From positions 1 to 51,537 of the forward strand of contig CAIOGI010000007.1 in NCBI GenBank assembly GCA_903857825.1: 51,537 bases of DNA, in the 5' to 3' direction. Position 1 is the stretch's first letter; every line of letters starts with the position of its first letter. The position numbers and the translations under genes were made by a program. The notes beneath the pieces are model-generated. The model made no database searches. It saw nothing but the letters and a program-made list of their open reading frames with translations, and was not told the origin of the DNA. The stretch is from Candidatus Tayloriibacteriota bacterium (GTDB lineage: Bacteria; Patescibacteriota; Minisyncoccia; Phycocordibacterales; PALSA-1337). Shown here one piece after another: positions 31,986-42,289 of this stretch.

Positions 31986-32022
31986 AAACAAAAAACCTCC
32001 TGTTAAGAAGGTTTTTTGTTTA
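31986..32022 (-). terminator. Terminator of rnpB
   Basis: On the minus strand AAACAAAAAACCT pairs with AGGTTTTTTGTTT around a short loop; the T-rich side is downstream of rnpB. Confidence 0.85.
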
Positions 32023-32446
32023 ACATGTTTATAAGCCGAGTTCTGTATCTAAAATTTATCTTTCGATAATCTTAGACGACAATCATTTATCTGGGATCAA
32101 TCTTACGATTAACCTCAAGCGGCACTCCCGTCGGCGAGAAATCCATTGGTATATTTTATGTTTTGGATTCCTTGTCGACGGGCACGGCCTTGCACTGAAG
32201 TAAGGATTTTGCCGTTGCAATCACAAAGTTACCTTTATGACTTATCCACAGTTTGCACTTTGGATACCCTGTCTTTTCAGACTATTTCTAAAAATTGCTT
32301 TCTAGAAAAGGGCGTCTCTGTTCGCACCTCGCAACTCACGATGGACGGGTGTTACCCGCTACTATTCTGTCTAAATTTACATTTAGCCAGTGCTCGGACT
32401 TTCCTCTATTGGAACTATTGCTCCAACAGCGATTGTCTAACATGTA
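32023..32446 (-). ncRNA. rnpB: RNase P RNA
   Basis: About 424 nt, bacterial type A. The 5' conserved core GAGGAAAGTCCGAGC is on the minus strand near 32405-32390, and the 3' conserved ACAGAACTCGGCTTATA lies near 32046-32030. P1 is closed by the self-complementary ACATGT ends (32440-32445 with 32023-32028). It processes tRNA 5' ends, needed for the tRNAs here that are embedded in mRNA-like contexts. A TATAAT (complement of 32452-32457) lies about 7 nt upstream of the predicted 5' end, and a terminator follows. Confidence 0.95.
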
Positions 32447-32451
32447 TAAGT

Positions 32452-32457
32452 ATTATA
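32452..32457 (-). promoter_or_regulatory. -10 box of rnpB
   Basis: TATAAT within an extended TGTGGTATAAT context, just inside the 15 bp between the nrdJ stop and the RNA start; it overlaps the last codons' surroundings of the upstream gene. Confidence 0.6.
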
Positions 32458-32464
32458 CCACAAA

Positions 32465-34795
32465 CTACATAACCTCGCAAACACCACCAACGCAGGCCAA
32501 TTCCTTCTTCAAATCTAGCTCGTTTTGCTTTTCGTAAGTTATGATCTTTGAATAATCGATGTGTTCAAATCTCTTTGCAAGTTCCTTGTACCTCTTCTCA
32601 TCTATCTTTTCATAAGGAGCAAGCTGATAGACATGATCTTCTCTTGGAAGAAACGATAATCCTCCAACAATATCCCAATTTTTATAGACCCAGTTTGCTA
32701 CTTCTATCCATTCATCATTTCCTACTGAGATAGTGATCGATGGGTTGTGTTCTGTATAATTCTCCTTTACCATTTTCCAATATTCTAACTGTTGAATAGC
32801 AGTTTGATCGTCTTTGAAGACTGCGCCACCAGGAGCCTTAACTGGAAATTCTAGAACATAAGTAGTAGCATTTTCTGCCGTCTGACCTACTTCTGGGAAA
32901 TGAGGGATTCCCTGATCTTTTAACATTTTAAATAAATTGTCTGTGGTCGAAATACGAACCCTTCTAATATAATATTTAGCATATCTTGGATGCATACCTG
33001 AAGAACAATCAACAGTTTGAGAAAGATTTCCTGAAGGCTTAACGGCTGTTATACATGTTGATTCATTAATACCAAAACGTTTTGAAAATTCTTTGTTTAC
33101 CTTTATAGTTTCAGCTAAAAGTCTTCTCATGACCTCTGGTTTTCTTACGGCTGGAGAATCCCATTGCCCAGTTATAGAGACTCCAAGAAGTCTTTCTTTC
33201 TCGCAATGCTCCTTCCATTCTTTTGAAAGATAGGTAAAGTTTGTAAGCGAGGATTGATATGTCCCTATAATCGTTGCTATTTTAATCTTCTTCATCAAGG
33301 TCGCCTCTGTATCCTCTGCCCTTGCAACTATTTCTGAGAGATTACAAAACTGTTTTGATTGTAGAATGATTTCTCCACAAGGATTAGTTCCCATAGTTCC
33401 AACTATAGTGTTACCAGATACATCAAAATACCCCTTGTATTCCTTTAGAACCTTCAAGCGACGTTCTGGTAATGTCTTGGCGAGCGAACCTCGGTTAAAT
33501 ATTCCTCTTTCGCCAGATTTACTCTCTATAAGCGCCATCCATTCCTTCAAAAACTCTTCATTCGTAGGTTTTGTGAGATAAATAGCGGAGTTATTTGCTA
33601 AAGCTCGATGAGGATGTGTCATATAGAATGCGCCCTTTTTTGCATCTCGAACATCAGAATCATCAAGATCAGATAGAGAAATTAGGGCGCTTCTTCTAAC
33701 GCCTCCTGAGACCACGCATTCACCTATCATGCAAGCAATATCGTGTATATCAATATTTCTAAGTCGTCTACCCTGTCGTGCAAGCATTATTTCTTTTGTA
33801 AAAGAAAGTAATTTACGAAGTGGCTCCGGACCAGAAGACTTGCCGCCCATAGTCTTTAGCCTAGCTCCTGCAGGTCTTAATTGTGAAAAATCAAAATCAA
33901 TATCCTTACCTGACGCCCAAGTCTTCATACCTAAAGTTAGCGAGTCCGCCCAACCCTCTCTACTATCTGGAACAATAAAAGTCGATGCTTTTTCTCCAGA
34001 CTGAATCATTATTTGTGGAAATTTCTGCACAGCTACACTTTCTACAGAAAATCCTACCCCAGAACCACACATAGAAATGTACATTATCTCAGAAAGATCC
34101 TGAAAGGATTCTGGTGCAATGAAAGAACAATTGTATGCACAAACATTTGTTTTCCTAGCGGCTGGACCCGCAAACTGTAACAATCGCATAGATGGCATTG
34201 CTTCTTGTTTCAAGATAGACTCCCTGACCTCTTCATATTCTTTGTCTGTTAGCTTGTTACCGAGATTTTCTTTCATAAAACTGATATAGCGACCGACTGT
34301 TTCTATCCAGGTCTCTCTTCTGCTCTCGTCATCGATCCATTTTGAATAGGTTCGGTAGTATACGAATTCACCTAGTGAATTTCTGAAATATTTTTTACTA
34401 TCATTTGCAAGTTTCTTTACATTATCTGGCACATCAAGACCTTTTGCTCTGATCTGAGATCTCTCATCACGATACAAAACATAATGTTTCGCGGTCTTAA
34501 TATAATCAGAACGCATAAGCTCAGCCTCAACAACATCCTGAACACCCTCAACTGTGGGAATAAAGTTCTTAAATTTCTTAGCAATACGAACAAGCTCTCC
34601 GTAGACCTTGTTTGCAACCAGGGCCGACTCTTCTTGAGATCCTTCATTTGAAGAAATCATGCCTTTGTAAATAGCATTTGCAATCTTTTCTATATCAAAA
34701 GGTACAACCCTACCATCTCTCTTAATAATTGATTTTACAAACTCTTCTTTCTTTCCTCCCTTTCCTGATACCTTTTTGACTTTTGCCATCATCAT
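32465..34795 (-). CDS. nrdJ: Adenosylcobalamin-dependent (class II) ribonucleoside reductase
   Basis: 776 residues. N-terminal ATP-cone (SIIKRDGRVVPFDIEKIANAI), then the RNR barrel with 'CAYNCSF', 'MCGSGVGFSVE', the active-site segment GTNPCGEIILQSKQFCNLSEI with cysteine and glutamate of the NPCGE motif, and a C-terminal CVGGVC redox pair for reduction by thioredoxin or glutaredoxin. As a single-chain class II enzyme it needs B12 rather than a radical subunit, an oxygen-independent route to dNTPs that relies on imported cobalamin. No cobalamin riboswitch is seen upstream. rnpB lies directly downstream on the same strand. Confidence 0.9.
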   Translation of the reverse strand: MMMAKVKKVSGKGGKKEEFVKSIIKRDGRVVPFDIEKIANAIYKGMISSNEGSQEESALVANKVYGELVRIAKKFKNFIPTVEGVQDVVEAELMRSDYIKTAKHYVLYRDERSQIRAKGLDVPDNVKKLANDSKKYFRNSLGEFVYYRTYSKWIDDESRRETWIETVGRYISFMKENLGNKLTDKEYEEVRESILKQEAMPSMRLLQFAGPAARKTNVCAYNCSFIAPESFQDLSEIMYISMCGSGVGFSVESVAVQKFPQIMIQSGEKASTFIVPDSREGWADSLTLGMKTWASGKDIDFDFSQLRPAGARLKTMGGKSSGPEPLRKLLSFTKEIMLARQGRRLRNIDIHDIACMIGECVVSGGVRRSALISLSDLDDSDVRDAKKGAFYMTHPHRALANNSAIYLTKPTNEEFLKEWMALIESKSGERGIFNRGSLAKTLPERRLKVLKEYKGYFDVSGNTIVGTMGTNPCGEIILQSKQFCNLSEIVARAEDTEATLMKKIKIATIIGTYQSSLTNFTYLSKEWKEHCEKERLLGVSITGQWDSPAVRKPEVMRRLLAETIKVNKEFSKRFGINESTCITAVKPSGNLSQTVDCSSGMHPRYAKYYIRRVRISTTDNLFKMLKDQGIPHFPEVGQTAENATTYVLEFPVKAPGGAVFKDDQTAIQQLEYWKMVKENYTEHNPSITISVGNDEWIEVANWVYKNWDIVGGLSFLPREDHVYQLAPYEKIDEKRYKELAKRFEHIDYSKIITYEKQNELDLKKELACVGGVCEVM

Positions 34796-34949
34796 AAATA
34801 TTTAATAAATTATGCTAAAAAATTTAGTAATAAACTAATTGTACAATAAAAAGACTGTCTAAAAAAATATTTTCAAGTAAATTTAATGGTTAAGAGATAA
34901 ATTTCCCACTGTGTAAACCTCTCCACCAAAATACATTGAAAAATAGAGA

Positions 34950-35405
34950 CTATTTTGTATCAAAATTTAAAACTTTTCCCACCATGAGGTTATTGTTTTT
35001 AGCAAAACCAGCATTTGCTTCTAATACGTATACACTTTTTTCATTTGGATAAAAGATTTTCGGAAAAGTATCAGGTGAAATATCCTGCTCCAAGTGAATT
35101 ATTTCTTTTTCTTCATTTAGCCAAAAAATATCAATAGGGAAAATAACATCTTTCATCCATATTCCATATTCTCCAGGCTCATTAAAAATAAAAAGCATTG
35201 CTTTGTCCTCTGGAAGAGAATTCATTCCGCCAAGCCCTCTCATTCTCGATTCATTACTATTAGAAACTATTAATGAAATATCATTTTGTGGAAGATGTAG
35301 AGTATATGTCTTATCGTATATATCTGCGTCTACCTTTGAATACATATATACACCCAAAAGAAGCAAGGCACACGATATGGTTAACATTAATATTCTCATG
35401 GGCAT
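34950..35405 (-). CDS. DUF192 family exported protein
   Basis: 151 residues. N-terminal hydrophobic signal or anchor (about 3-20) then the DUF192 core: 'ESRMRGLGGMNSLPEDKAMLFIF', 'GIWMKDVIFPIDIFWLNEEKEI' and 'VLEANAGFAKNNNLMVGKVLNF'. DUF192 folds as a small beta barrel outside the membrane; the role is unclear. Start either at 35405 or at the next Met at 35399. Confidence 0.85.
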   Translation of the reverse strand: MPMRILMLTISCALLLLGVYMYSKVDADIYDKTYTLHLPQNDISLIVSNSNESRMRGLGGMNSLPEDKAMLFIFNEPGEYGIWMKDVIFPIDIFWLNEEKEIIHLEQDISPDTFPKIFYPNEKSVYVLEANAGFAKNNNLMVGKVLNFDTK

Positions 35406-35445
35406 ATGTAGTTTATTATAGCATGAGCAAAATTGAATTCGAGTA

Positions 35446-36069
35446 TTATTTCCTAGCTATAACATGGAAAACATGCCAGTGTTTCATTTTACCCGTGGCA
35501 GTTTCCTTATCTATTTCTTCTTCCTCAAATGAAATAATAGAAAAATCTTCGAACATAACTTTCAACTGGTCTTTTGTATGAAATGTCATTTTTTGATTCG
35601 TCGACCATTCATCGTGAACACCAAAAAACTGACCACAAAATATTCCACCTTTTTTAAGAGAACTTTTTATTTTTGCCAAAACATAATTAAAATGTATTGG
35701 ATCAATGAATGGAAGTGAATACATGGCAGATGCAAGGTCGTATTCATTTTCTGGGAAATTGAAGTCCTCAAATTTTGTCATGAAAGTATGAAGTTTCTCA
35801 TTTTGTTTATCCACGGCCTCCTGTTCCATCGTTGGATTTTTGTCAATAGAAACAACGTCAAATCCTTGTCCTAGAAGATATCTTGTATCATTGAGAGCAC
35901 CGCTACCAATATCAATCGCCCTGTTTTTATTAGTAACGTGCTTAAGAGCACTTACCAAGAGAGGGCGTGGTGGTCCTTGTTTTGTCGCCTCGTAATAGTC
36001 TGACCAGTCTTTCTGACTTTCAGATTGGCCTGCATCATCATTTGCATACTTACTTTCCGTATATTTCAT
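35446..36069 (-). CDS. Class I SAM-dependent methyltransferase (TehB-like)
   Basis: 207 residues. SAM-binding motif I is AIDIGSGALNDTRYLL, with motif II acidic end VVSIDKNP, and 'YDLASAMYSLPFI' and 'LKKGGIFCGQFFG' as the post-I motifs. It resembles small methyltransferases in the TehB/UbiE-like group; the substrate is unknown. The next gene upstream is an uncharacterised 165-aa protein 23 bp away, same strand. Confidence 0.8.
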   Translation of the reverse strand: MKYTESKYANDDAGQSESQKDWSDYYEATKQGPPRPLLVSALKHVTNKNRAIDIGSGALNDTRYLLGQGFDVVSIDKNPTMEQEAVDKQNEKLHTFMTKFEDFNFPENEYDLASAMYSLPFIDPIHFNYVLAKIKSSLKKGGIFCGQFFGVHDEWSTNQKMTFHTKDQLKVMFEDFSIISFEEEEIDKETATGKMKHWHVFHVIARK

Positions 36070-36092
36070 TTATTTGTTTATTATTTAAAAAA

Positions 36093-36590
36093 CTATTTTA
36101 TTGGCACAAATCTCCAATTTTGATTCTTATTAGACTGCTCTCCGTCTTTATTCACAAAATTAAGAATATCATTCAAATCACTCATTGCAAATGGATACTT
36201 GAATCCTGGCTTATCGAAACAAATGTAGTTATTTTCAGACTCTCTTGTAACCATGAAAGAATGAGCCATTTCTCCAGTCTGTATATCGAGAATTTGACCA
36301 ACATAGACTTTGCTGATCTCACAGTCCTTTTGTGCAAGCTTTGTAAGGCTTTCTTCACTTTCAACCAAAGCATAAGGAATATCTGATATTGATCGGATTT
36401 TTTCTCCAAATGTGAAATCGACCCCTTTTACTTGTTGTTCAGATGGATCTGAAATCATTTCTTCCCAAGAAATTTTTCCGATCGTATACAAAACGAACTT
36501 GTGACAATTTACATTCTTCACTTTTTCGACGGATACCGGAGGAATGGTGTTCCAATTGCCGTCTGAATCTATTTGTAAAAATGTGTTCAT
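36093..36590 (-). CDS. Unknown protein (165 aa)
   Basis: 165 residues, no signal peptide or membrane segment. The residues 'VEKVKNVNCHKFVLYTIGKISWEEM' and 'AHSFMVTRESENNYICFDKPGFKYPFAM' contain a Cys-His and a later His-Ser pattern reminiscent of NlpC/P60- or papain-like folds, but this is weak. Pairs with the methyltransferase gene downstream. I do not recognise the family. Confidence 0.6.
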   Translation of the reverse strand: MNTFLQIDSDGNWNTIPPVSVEKVKNVNCHKFVLYTIGKISWEEMISDPSEQQVKGVDFTFGEKIRSISDIPYALVESEESLTKLAQKDCEISKVYVGQILDIQTGEMAHSFMVTRESENNYICFDKPGFKYPFAMSDLNDILNFVNKDGEQSNKNQNWRFVPIK

Positions 36591-36655
36591 TTTGTTGATT
36601 AAGTATTAGGGTCGTCCCACAATCATAAGTCTATGGGTTGCTCGATACTAAATTG

Positions 36656-36742
36656 CGGAGGGTAAGAGATTCGAACTCTTGATGCCCTTTCGGACATACA
36701 TCCTTTCCAGGGATGCGCACTAGACCGCTATGCGAACCCTCC
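36656..36742 (-). tRNA. tRNA-Ser (GGA)
   Basis: Acceptor GGAGGGT/ACCCTCC, anticodon stem CATCC/GGATG with loop CTGGAAA (anticodon GGA), long variable arm, discriminator G, no encoded CCA. Confidence 0.94.
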
Positions 36743-36778
36743 AATGTGCTTTTTATATTGATATTCCTATAACCATCT

Positions 36779-37675
36779 TTACCATCTACCACTTGCGCCA
36801 CCACCTCCAGAGCTACCACCTCCAAATCCGCCGAACCCACCGCCACCGAAACCTCCCCCACCCGTTCCTCCAAATCCTCCCCAGAAACTACCCCCAGGAC
36901 CACCCTTACCAGCATTTTTTGAGACGATGAAATCAAGTAACAATCCTAGTACTGTCAAACCAACTATGGCAAGCAAACCAGTAATAATAGAACCATAAAT
37001 AATACCAATGATAATACCAATAATTCCACCAGCAACACCTCCGAGCCACCAAGACTTTGTACTTCCAAGAACACTTGCCACAAATATAAAGACAAAGAAA
37101 CCATATTTAAATATAAAATCCCATTTACCATTTTCTGCTTTTGTATTTACCTGATTTACAACTGTACCTGGAGAATAATTTGTACCACCATCTATAACAG
37201 AGATTATTGCTTTTGTACCAGAAAGAATTCCAGAACTATAGTCTCCTTTTTTGAATTCAGGTAAAATAATATTTTGAATTATTCTATTTGATTGTGAGTC
37301 TGTTAAGACTCCTTCGAGACCATAACCCACCTCTATCTTTATTTCCTTATCTGCAATTGAAATCAATAGTAATACACCATTATTTTTACCCCCTACACCA
37401 ATTTTCCATTCTTCAAAGAGTTTAACAGCATAACTTTCAACTGTTTCATTGCCTAGAGAATTTATTGTTACTACAGCTATTTGAACTGTTGTTGATGAAT
37501 TATAGTTTGATAAAATGCTTTTTAATTCTGATAATACTGGAGTACTAATTACTTTTGCATAGTCATTTACAAACCCCTGAGGCTTGCCTGGACTTGTGTA
37601 TGCATGTGAAATATACGCAAACGAAAGTAGCGTTAGAGTGAAAAATAATTGTGCGAGAAAAATAGCTCGCCGCAT
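36779..37675 (-). CDS. TPM-domain (YgcG/TLP18.3-like) membrane protein
   Basis: 298 residues. Signal peptide (about 1-25), TPM domain ('GFVNDYAKVISTPVLSELKSIL', 'EEWKIGVGGKNNGVLLLISIADKEIKIEVGYGLEG', residues ~35-165), two or three membrane helices (~190-255) and a Gly/Phe-rich tail ending in GGGASGRW. TPM domains are phosphatase-like or protein-repair associated. It is followed upstream by lemA with a 3-bp gap, the common LemA-TPM pair. Confidence 0.9.
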   Translation of the reverse strand: MRRAIFLAQLFFTLTLLSFAYISHAYTSPGKPQGFVNDYAKVISTPVLSELKSILSNYNSSTTVQIAVVTINSLGNETVESYAVKLFEEWKIGVGGKNNGVLLLISIADKEIKIEVGYGLEGVLTDSQSNRIIQNIILPEFKKGDYSSGILSGTKAIISVIDGGTNYSPGTVVNQVNTKAENGKWDFIFKYGFFVFIFVASVLGSTKSWWLGGVAGGIIGIIIGIIYGSIITGLLAIVGLTVLGLLLDFIVSKNAGKGGPGGSFWGGFGGTGGGGFGGGGFGGFGGGSSGGGGASGRW

Positions 37676-37678
37676 ATA

Positions 37679-38236
37679 TTAGAACTTAACCTGTGGAGCA
37701 TTTTCAGCACCAGCTGTTGCCTCGAAATACGATCTTTCATTAAAACCAGTTAATGAAGCTATTATAGAACTTGGAAATCTCATTACTTTTAGATTGTATA
37801 TTTTAACCGCATCATTAAACCTCATTCTTTCTGTACTTATACGATTTTCAGTTCCTTCTTGCTGAGACATGAAACTCTGCATAGCCTCTGAAGATTTCAA
37901 TTGTGGATAGTTTTCTGTAATTACGAGCAATCTGCCTAGAGCGCTTTCTACCTCACCAGCCGCTTTTGCCTTAGCATCTGGAGTTGTTGCACCTGAATAT
38001 TTTGTTCTTGCATCAGCGATAGCGGTAAATACTGCTTGCTCTTGTTTCATCACTCCCTTTACTGACTCTACTAGATTTGGTATTAGATCATAACGTCTTT
38101 GGTATACAGTCTCGACTTGTTTCCACTGTGTATCAGCACTTATACTATTTGTTACCAAACCATTATAAGTAGAAACACCATATATAACGAGTATGACGAC
38201 TAGAACCAGGACACCTATTAATATTTTTTTCATCAT
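37679..38236 (-). CDS. LemA family protein
   Basis: 185 residues. One N-terminal membrane helix then the LemA core: 'YNGLVTNSISADTQWKQVETVYQRRYDLIPNLVESVKG', 'ENYPQLKSSEAMQSFMSQQEGTENRISTERMRFNDAVKIYNLKVMRFP' and a C-terminal ERSYFEATAGAENAPQVKF. Exposed helical bundle outside the membrane, function unclear, nearly always beside a TPM protein. Both genes and the one at 38264 form one run. Confidence 0.93.
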   Translation of the reverse strand: MMKKILIGVLVLVVILVIYGVSTYNGLVTNSISADTQWKQVETVYQRRYDLIPNLVESVKGVMKQEQAVFTAIADARTKYSGATTPDAKAKAAGEVESALGRLLVITENYPQLKSSEAMQSFMSQQEGTENRISTERMRFNDAVKIYNLKVMRFPSSIIASLTGFNERSYFEATAGAENAPQVKF

Positions 38237-38263
38237 TTTGTATTTATTTTTAATTAAATAAAA

Positions 38264-38941
38264 CTACTTTGTGGGTGAAGCCTTTGTTTCATCTTGTCCC
38301 ACCGGTCCAATTATAAAGGTAAATGATTTAACCATGTCTTTGAACTGTGAATCTGCTGTATCTACTAATAATACATTTCTAGCACCAATTTTCTGAGCCT
38401 CTGCACCGGTGTATCCTTTATTTGATGGGCTAAGAGTGATTGATGTGAGTGTAAAGTAATAACAAATAGAATTCTTCTGTAGGGTATACATTCTATTGAA
38501 GTAATTTCTTCCTTGAATAGTATTTAACATTGAAATCATGCTAAATGTTAAATCCTTTACCTTCACACTACTTCTCTCTTTTACCGTAGTAACAGGTGGG
38601 AAACTACATGTGCCAGAGATGACGTCAATCTTTGATTCCAATCTACCAATAGTGTTCTTTTCTGTAGAATCAACAATAGGTACTGTAAATGATACATTTG
38701 AAGGTGATTCTAATCTTTCCCAAGCAGTTGGATATTTTACAGAAAATCCTAATTCATCATTTTTATATTCTGAAAGCTTGTCAGACACCTTTACTGTTTG
38801 ACTTGTGGGTACTGAGACAGTCGTGCTTGAGGCGTTCTTATTATCAGGATTAGGTACTGGTAAAATAGGTGAGTTACTCATTTTCCATATCACCAAACCA
38901 ACAATAACCAATACAATTACAACAATTAATGTTTTTTTCAT
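38264..38941 (-). CDS. Exported protein with PsbP-like region, unknown
   Basis: 225 residues. N-terminal hydrophobic segment (about 4-20), a Thr/Ser/Pro linker, then 'LSEYKNDELGFSVKYPTAWERLESPSNVSFTVP', the opening common to PsbP-like/DUF1795 surface proteins, and a later 'FKDMVKSFTFI' close. Two Cys (SGTCSFP, NSICYYF) may pair. Start of the lemA run, 27 bp upstream of lemA. Role unknown. Confidence 0.65.
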   Translation of the reverse strand: MKKTLIVVIVLVIVGLVIWKMSNSPILPVPNPDNKNASSTTVSVPTSQTVKVSDKLSEYKNDELGFSVKYPTAWERLESPSNVSFTVPIVDSTEKNTIGRLESKIDVISGTCSFPPVTTVKERSSVKVKDLTFSMISMLNTIQGRNYFNRMYTLQKNSICYYFTLTSITLSPSNKGYTGAEAQKIGARNVLLVDTADSQFKDMVKSFTFIIGPVGQDETKASPTK

Positions 38942-38963
38942 GATTGGAATATTATAGCAAAAA

Positions 38964-40616
<1,653 letters not shown>

Positions 40617-40637
40617 TTAATAAAAGAGGGTCCAATT

Positions 40638-40952
40638 TTACTTTAATATAGCTAATAACTCTGATTCCCTAACTATATAATATTCTTCACCATCTATTTG
40701 AATCTTATCTCCCCACTGGAAAAGAACCTCATCTCCAATCTTTACAGAAATCGGTATAAGTTTTCCATCTTCATAATGACCCTCTCCAATAGCCACTATT
40801 TCTCCTTTTTTTCCACCTTTATCTTCATTTACTGTAATCGGAATAATGATACCGGAAGCTGTTTTCTTCTCCTTGCTATTTATGTCTTCCTTTATAAGCA
40901 CTCTGTCACCTAATGGCTTTACCTTTTTCGAAATATCTATATTTTTAGACAT
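40638..40952 (-). CDS. groES: Co-chaperonin GroES
   Basis: 104 residues. Cpn10 fold: 'KPLGDRVLIKEDINSKEKKTASGIIIPITV' with the mobile loop, 'GKKGEIVAIGEGHYEDGKLIPISVKIGDEVLFQWGDKIQIDGEEYYIVRESELLAIL'. First gene of groES-groEL. Its promoter (TTGTGA / TATAAT) is immediately upstream; no CIRCE operator is seen. Confidence 0.96.
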   Translation of the reverse strand: MSKNIDISKKVKPLGDRVLIKEDINSKEKKTASGIIIPITVNEDKGGKKGEIVAIGEGHYEDGKLIPISVKIGDEVLFQWGDKIQIDGEEYYIVRESELLAILK

Positions 40953-40974
40953 ATTTTTGTTATTAAAAGTTAAT

Positions 40975-41015
40975 AATGAGTGAGGATATTATATCTGAGT
41001 GTGGATATCTCACAA
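40975..41015 (-). promoter_or_regulatory. groES promoter with direct repeats
   Basis: Minus-strand TTGTGA (41015-41010), 16-nt spacer, TATAAT (40993-40988). Two direct repeats of TGAGTG(A/T)GGATAT (plus strand, about 40978-40989 and 40996-41007) overlap it and could bind a heat-shock regulator in place of the missing CIRCE. Confidence 0.6.
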
Positions 41016-41016
41016 C

Positions 41017-41045
41017 TTGACAATGTGGTATGTGGGTGATATAAA
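41017..41045 (+). promoter_or_regulatory. Consensus promoter of the orphan membrane protein gene
   Basis: TTGACA (41017-41022), 17-nt spacer, TATAAA (41040-41045). The ATG at 41051 is 6 nt after the -10, so the mRNA starts at the ATG. Its -35 lies 1 bp from the groES -35, back to back. Confidence 0.75.
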
Positions 41046-41050
41046 GGTGA

Positions 41051-41629
41051 ATGGAAAGGATGCTGGTAGTAAACAAAACCAGCAAAAACTTAGCGACCAT
41101 GAACAATCGGGAAATGTGCCATCTCCTTCGAAAGTTTGGAAAACCCGTCCTCAATCACAGTGGACCCATGTTGGGACTATATCAGCAACTGAGTCTGATG
41201 CGCGTGTACCAGTTTATTACCTTACCACTGGTACTACTGCTAGGATACGTCTCTATCTATGAGAGGTTTGAGTACGGAGCACCGACAAGACTAAGTCTAG
41301 CTTGCATCGCCATCGGATTTGTGGCGATCCTGTTCAATCTGATCTTTGAGTGCAAAACCATAAAGGTTATCGGAGCTATGGAGATAATCAAGGAGTTGAT
41401 TAGTCCAGAAGATGATTGGTCCGACTTTCTAATCTGGTTTAATAACGAAGAGAACTTTCGTCTGGAGGTATCAAGACAAATAGGATCAATTCGTAGATCG
41501 GGTCAAGACGAAAGAGGACGACTTACCTCTCAGGTACAAAAAGCCATGGTACTTCTTACTGGACAGCGAGTGCAGCTAGGGGTAGAAACGGTTGAGAGAA
41601 ATACGGATCCAGTACCTGCTACCGGTTAA
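41051..41629 (+). CDS. Orphan two-helix membrane protein (192 aa), leaderless
   Basis: 192 residues. Basic N-terminus, two hydrophobic helices (about 54-72 'FITLPLVLLLGYVSIY' and 81-101 'LACIAIGFVAILFNLIF'), then a charged C-terminal region with 'DDWSDFLIWFNNEENFRLEVSRQIG'. Not recognised. GC-richer than its neighbours, a single-gene unit with a near-perfect promoter and strong terminator, and leaderless: the same pattern as the orphan genes at 4.4-5.4, 8.2 and 21.3 kb. Likely inserted between groES-groEL and the pilin cluster. Confidence 0.65.
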   Translation: MERMLVVNKTSKNLATMNNREMCHLLRKFGKPVLNHSGPMLGLYQQLSLMRVYQFITLPLVLLLGYVSIYERFEYGAPTRLSLACIAIGFVAILFNLIFECKTIKVIGAMEIIKELISPEDDWSDFLIWFNNEENFRLEVSRQIGSIRRSGQDERGRLTSQVQKAMVLLTGQRVQLGVETVERNTDPVPATG

Positions 41630-41640
41630 AATGTTACTAC

Positions 41641-41685
41641 CACCCCTCCTCCGCGAACAGTTCGCGCGGGAGGGTGATTTTTTTA
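41641..41685 (+). terminator. Terminator of the orphan membrane protein gene
   Basis: Long GC-rich stem CACCC...CGCGAAC / GTTCGCG...GGGTG (41641-41676) followed by ATTTTTTT. Confidence 0.9.
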
Positions 41686-41724
41686 TATTTTTTACTAAAA
41701 TACAATTACCTATTATAAATAATA

Positions 41725-42249
41725 TTACCAAGTATTACATGCGACAGGATTTTCACTGCATATCATCCACGCCCAATTTGGGCGAGCAGGATCATAAAAT
41801 CTTTGACCCACACCAGGATAACTTTCAGCACTACCATGTACTAAAAATTTATAATTAGTGCCATCAGAAGTATAAAGATATCCATTGCAACTTCCTGGTG
41901 CAGCTGGATCAGTAGGTAAAATTGAAATATAAGTTGGAGCTAATCCTGCTATGTAAGCATTGGGACCACTCAATATCGTATTATTAATTCCACAGGGTGC
42001 AGTACTTACTCCACCCCATGTTTGTGGGTACGGTAGTGGATATGTTCCTTTATCATTATAGTATAATGCAAGAGCTGTTCTGATTTGGACCAAATCTTGC
42101 GTACGTTTCGCATCCCTCGCCTTTGCCCTTGCACTACTCAAACTCGCCAAGACTACAGAAGAAAGTAAACCAATAATAGCTATGACGACAAGAAGTTCGA
42201 TCAGTGTGAACCCTCCTCTGCTATTTAAAAAGATTCCTTTATTTTTCAT
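41725..42249 (-). CDS. Type IV pilin-like protein (major pilin candidate 1)
   Basis: 174 residues. Leader MKNKGIFLNSRGG and mature start GFTLIELLVVIAIIGLLSS with Glu at +5, then an alpha1 helix 'ARAKARDAKRTQDLVQIRTALALYYND' typical of PulG-type pilins. The C-terminal half is beta-rich with Cys pairs (TAPCGINN, GSCNGY, ICSENPVAC). The first about 45 codons are nearly identical in DNA to the adjacent pilin at 42290, while the rest is unrelated. Last gene of a three-gene run. Confidence 0.85.
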   Translation of the reverse strand: MKNKGIFLNSRGGFTLIELLVVIAIIGLLSSVVLASLSSARAKARDAKRTQDLVQIRTALALYYNDKGTYPLPYPQTWGGVSTAPCGINNTILSGPNAYIAGLAPTYISILPTDPAAPGSCNGYLYTSDGTNYKFLVHGSAESYPGVGQRFYDPARPNWAWMICSENPVACNTW

Positions 42250-42289
42250 AATATATAAGATAAAATCATCAAATCACTAACGTTAAGTT

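Noticed and set aside
34796..34949. Cobalamin riboswitch before the class II reductase
   Set aside because: The upstream region is short AT-rich DNA without the B12-box or conserved junctions.
40953..41050. CIRCE operator before groES
   Set aside because: The TTAGCACTC-N9-GAGTGCTAA sequence is not present; only unrelated direct repeats are.
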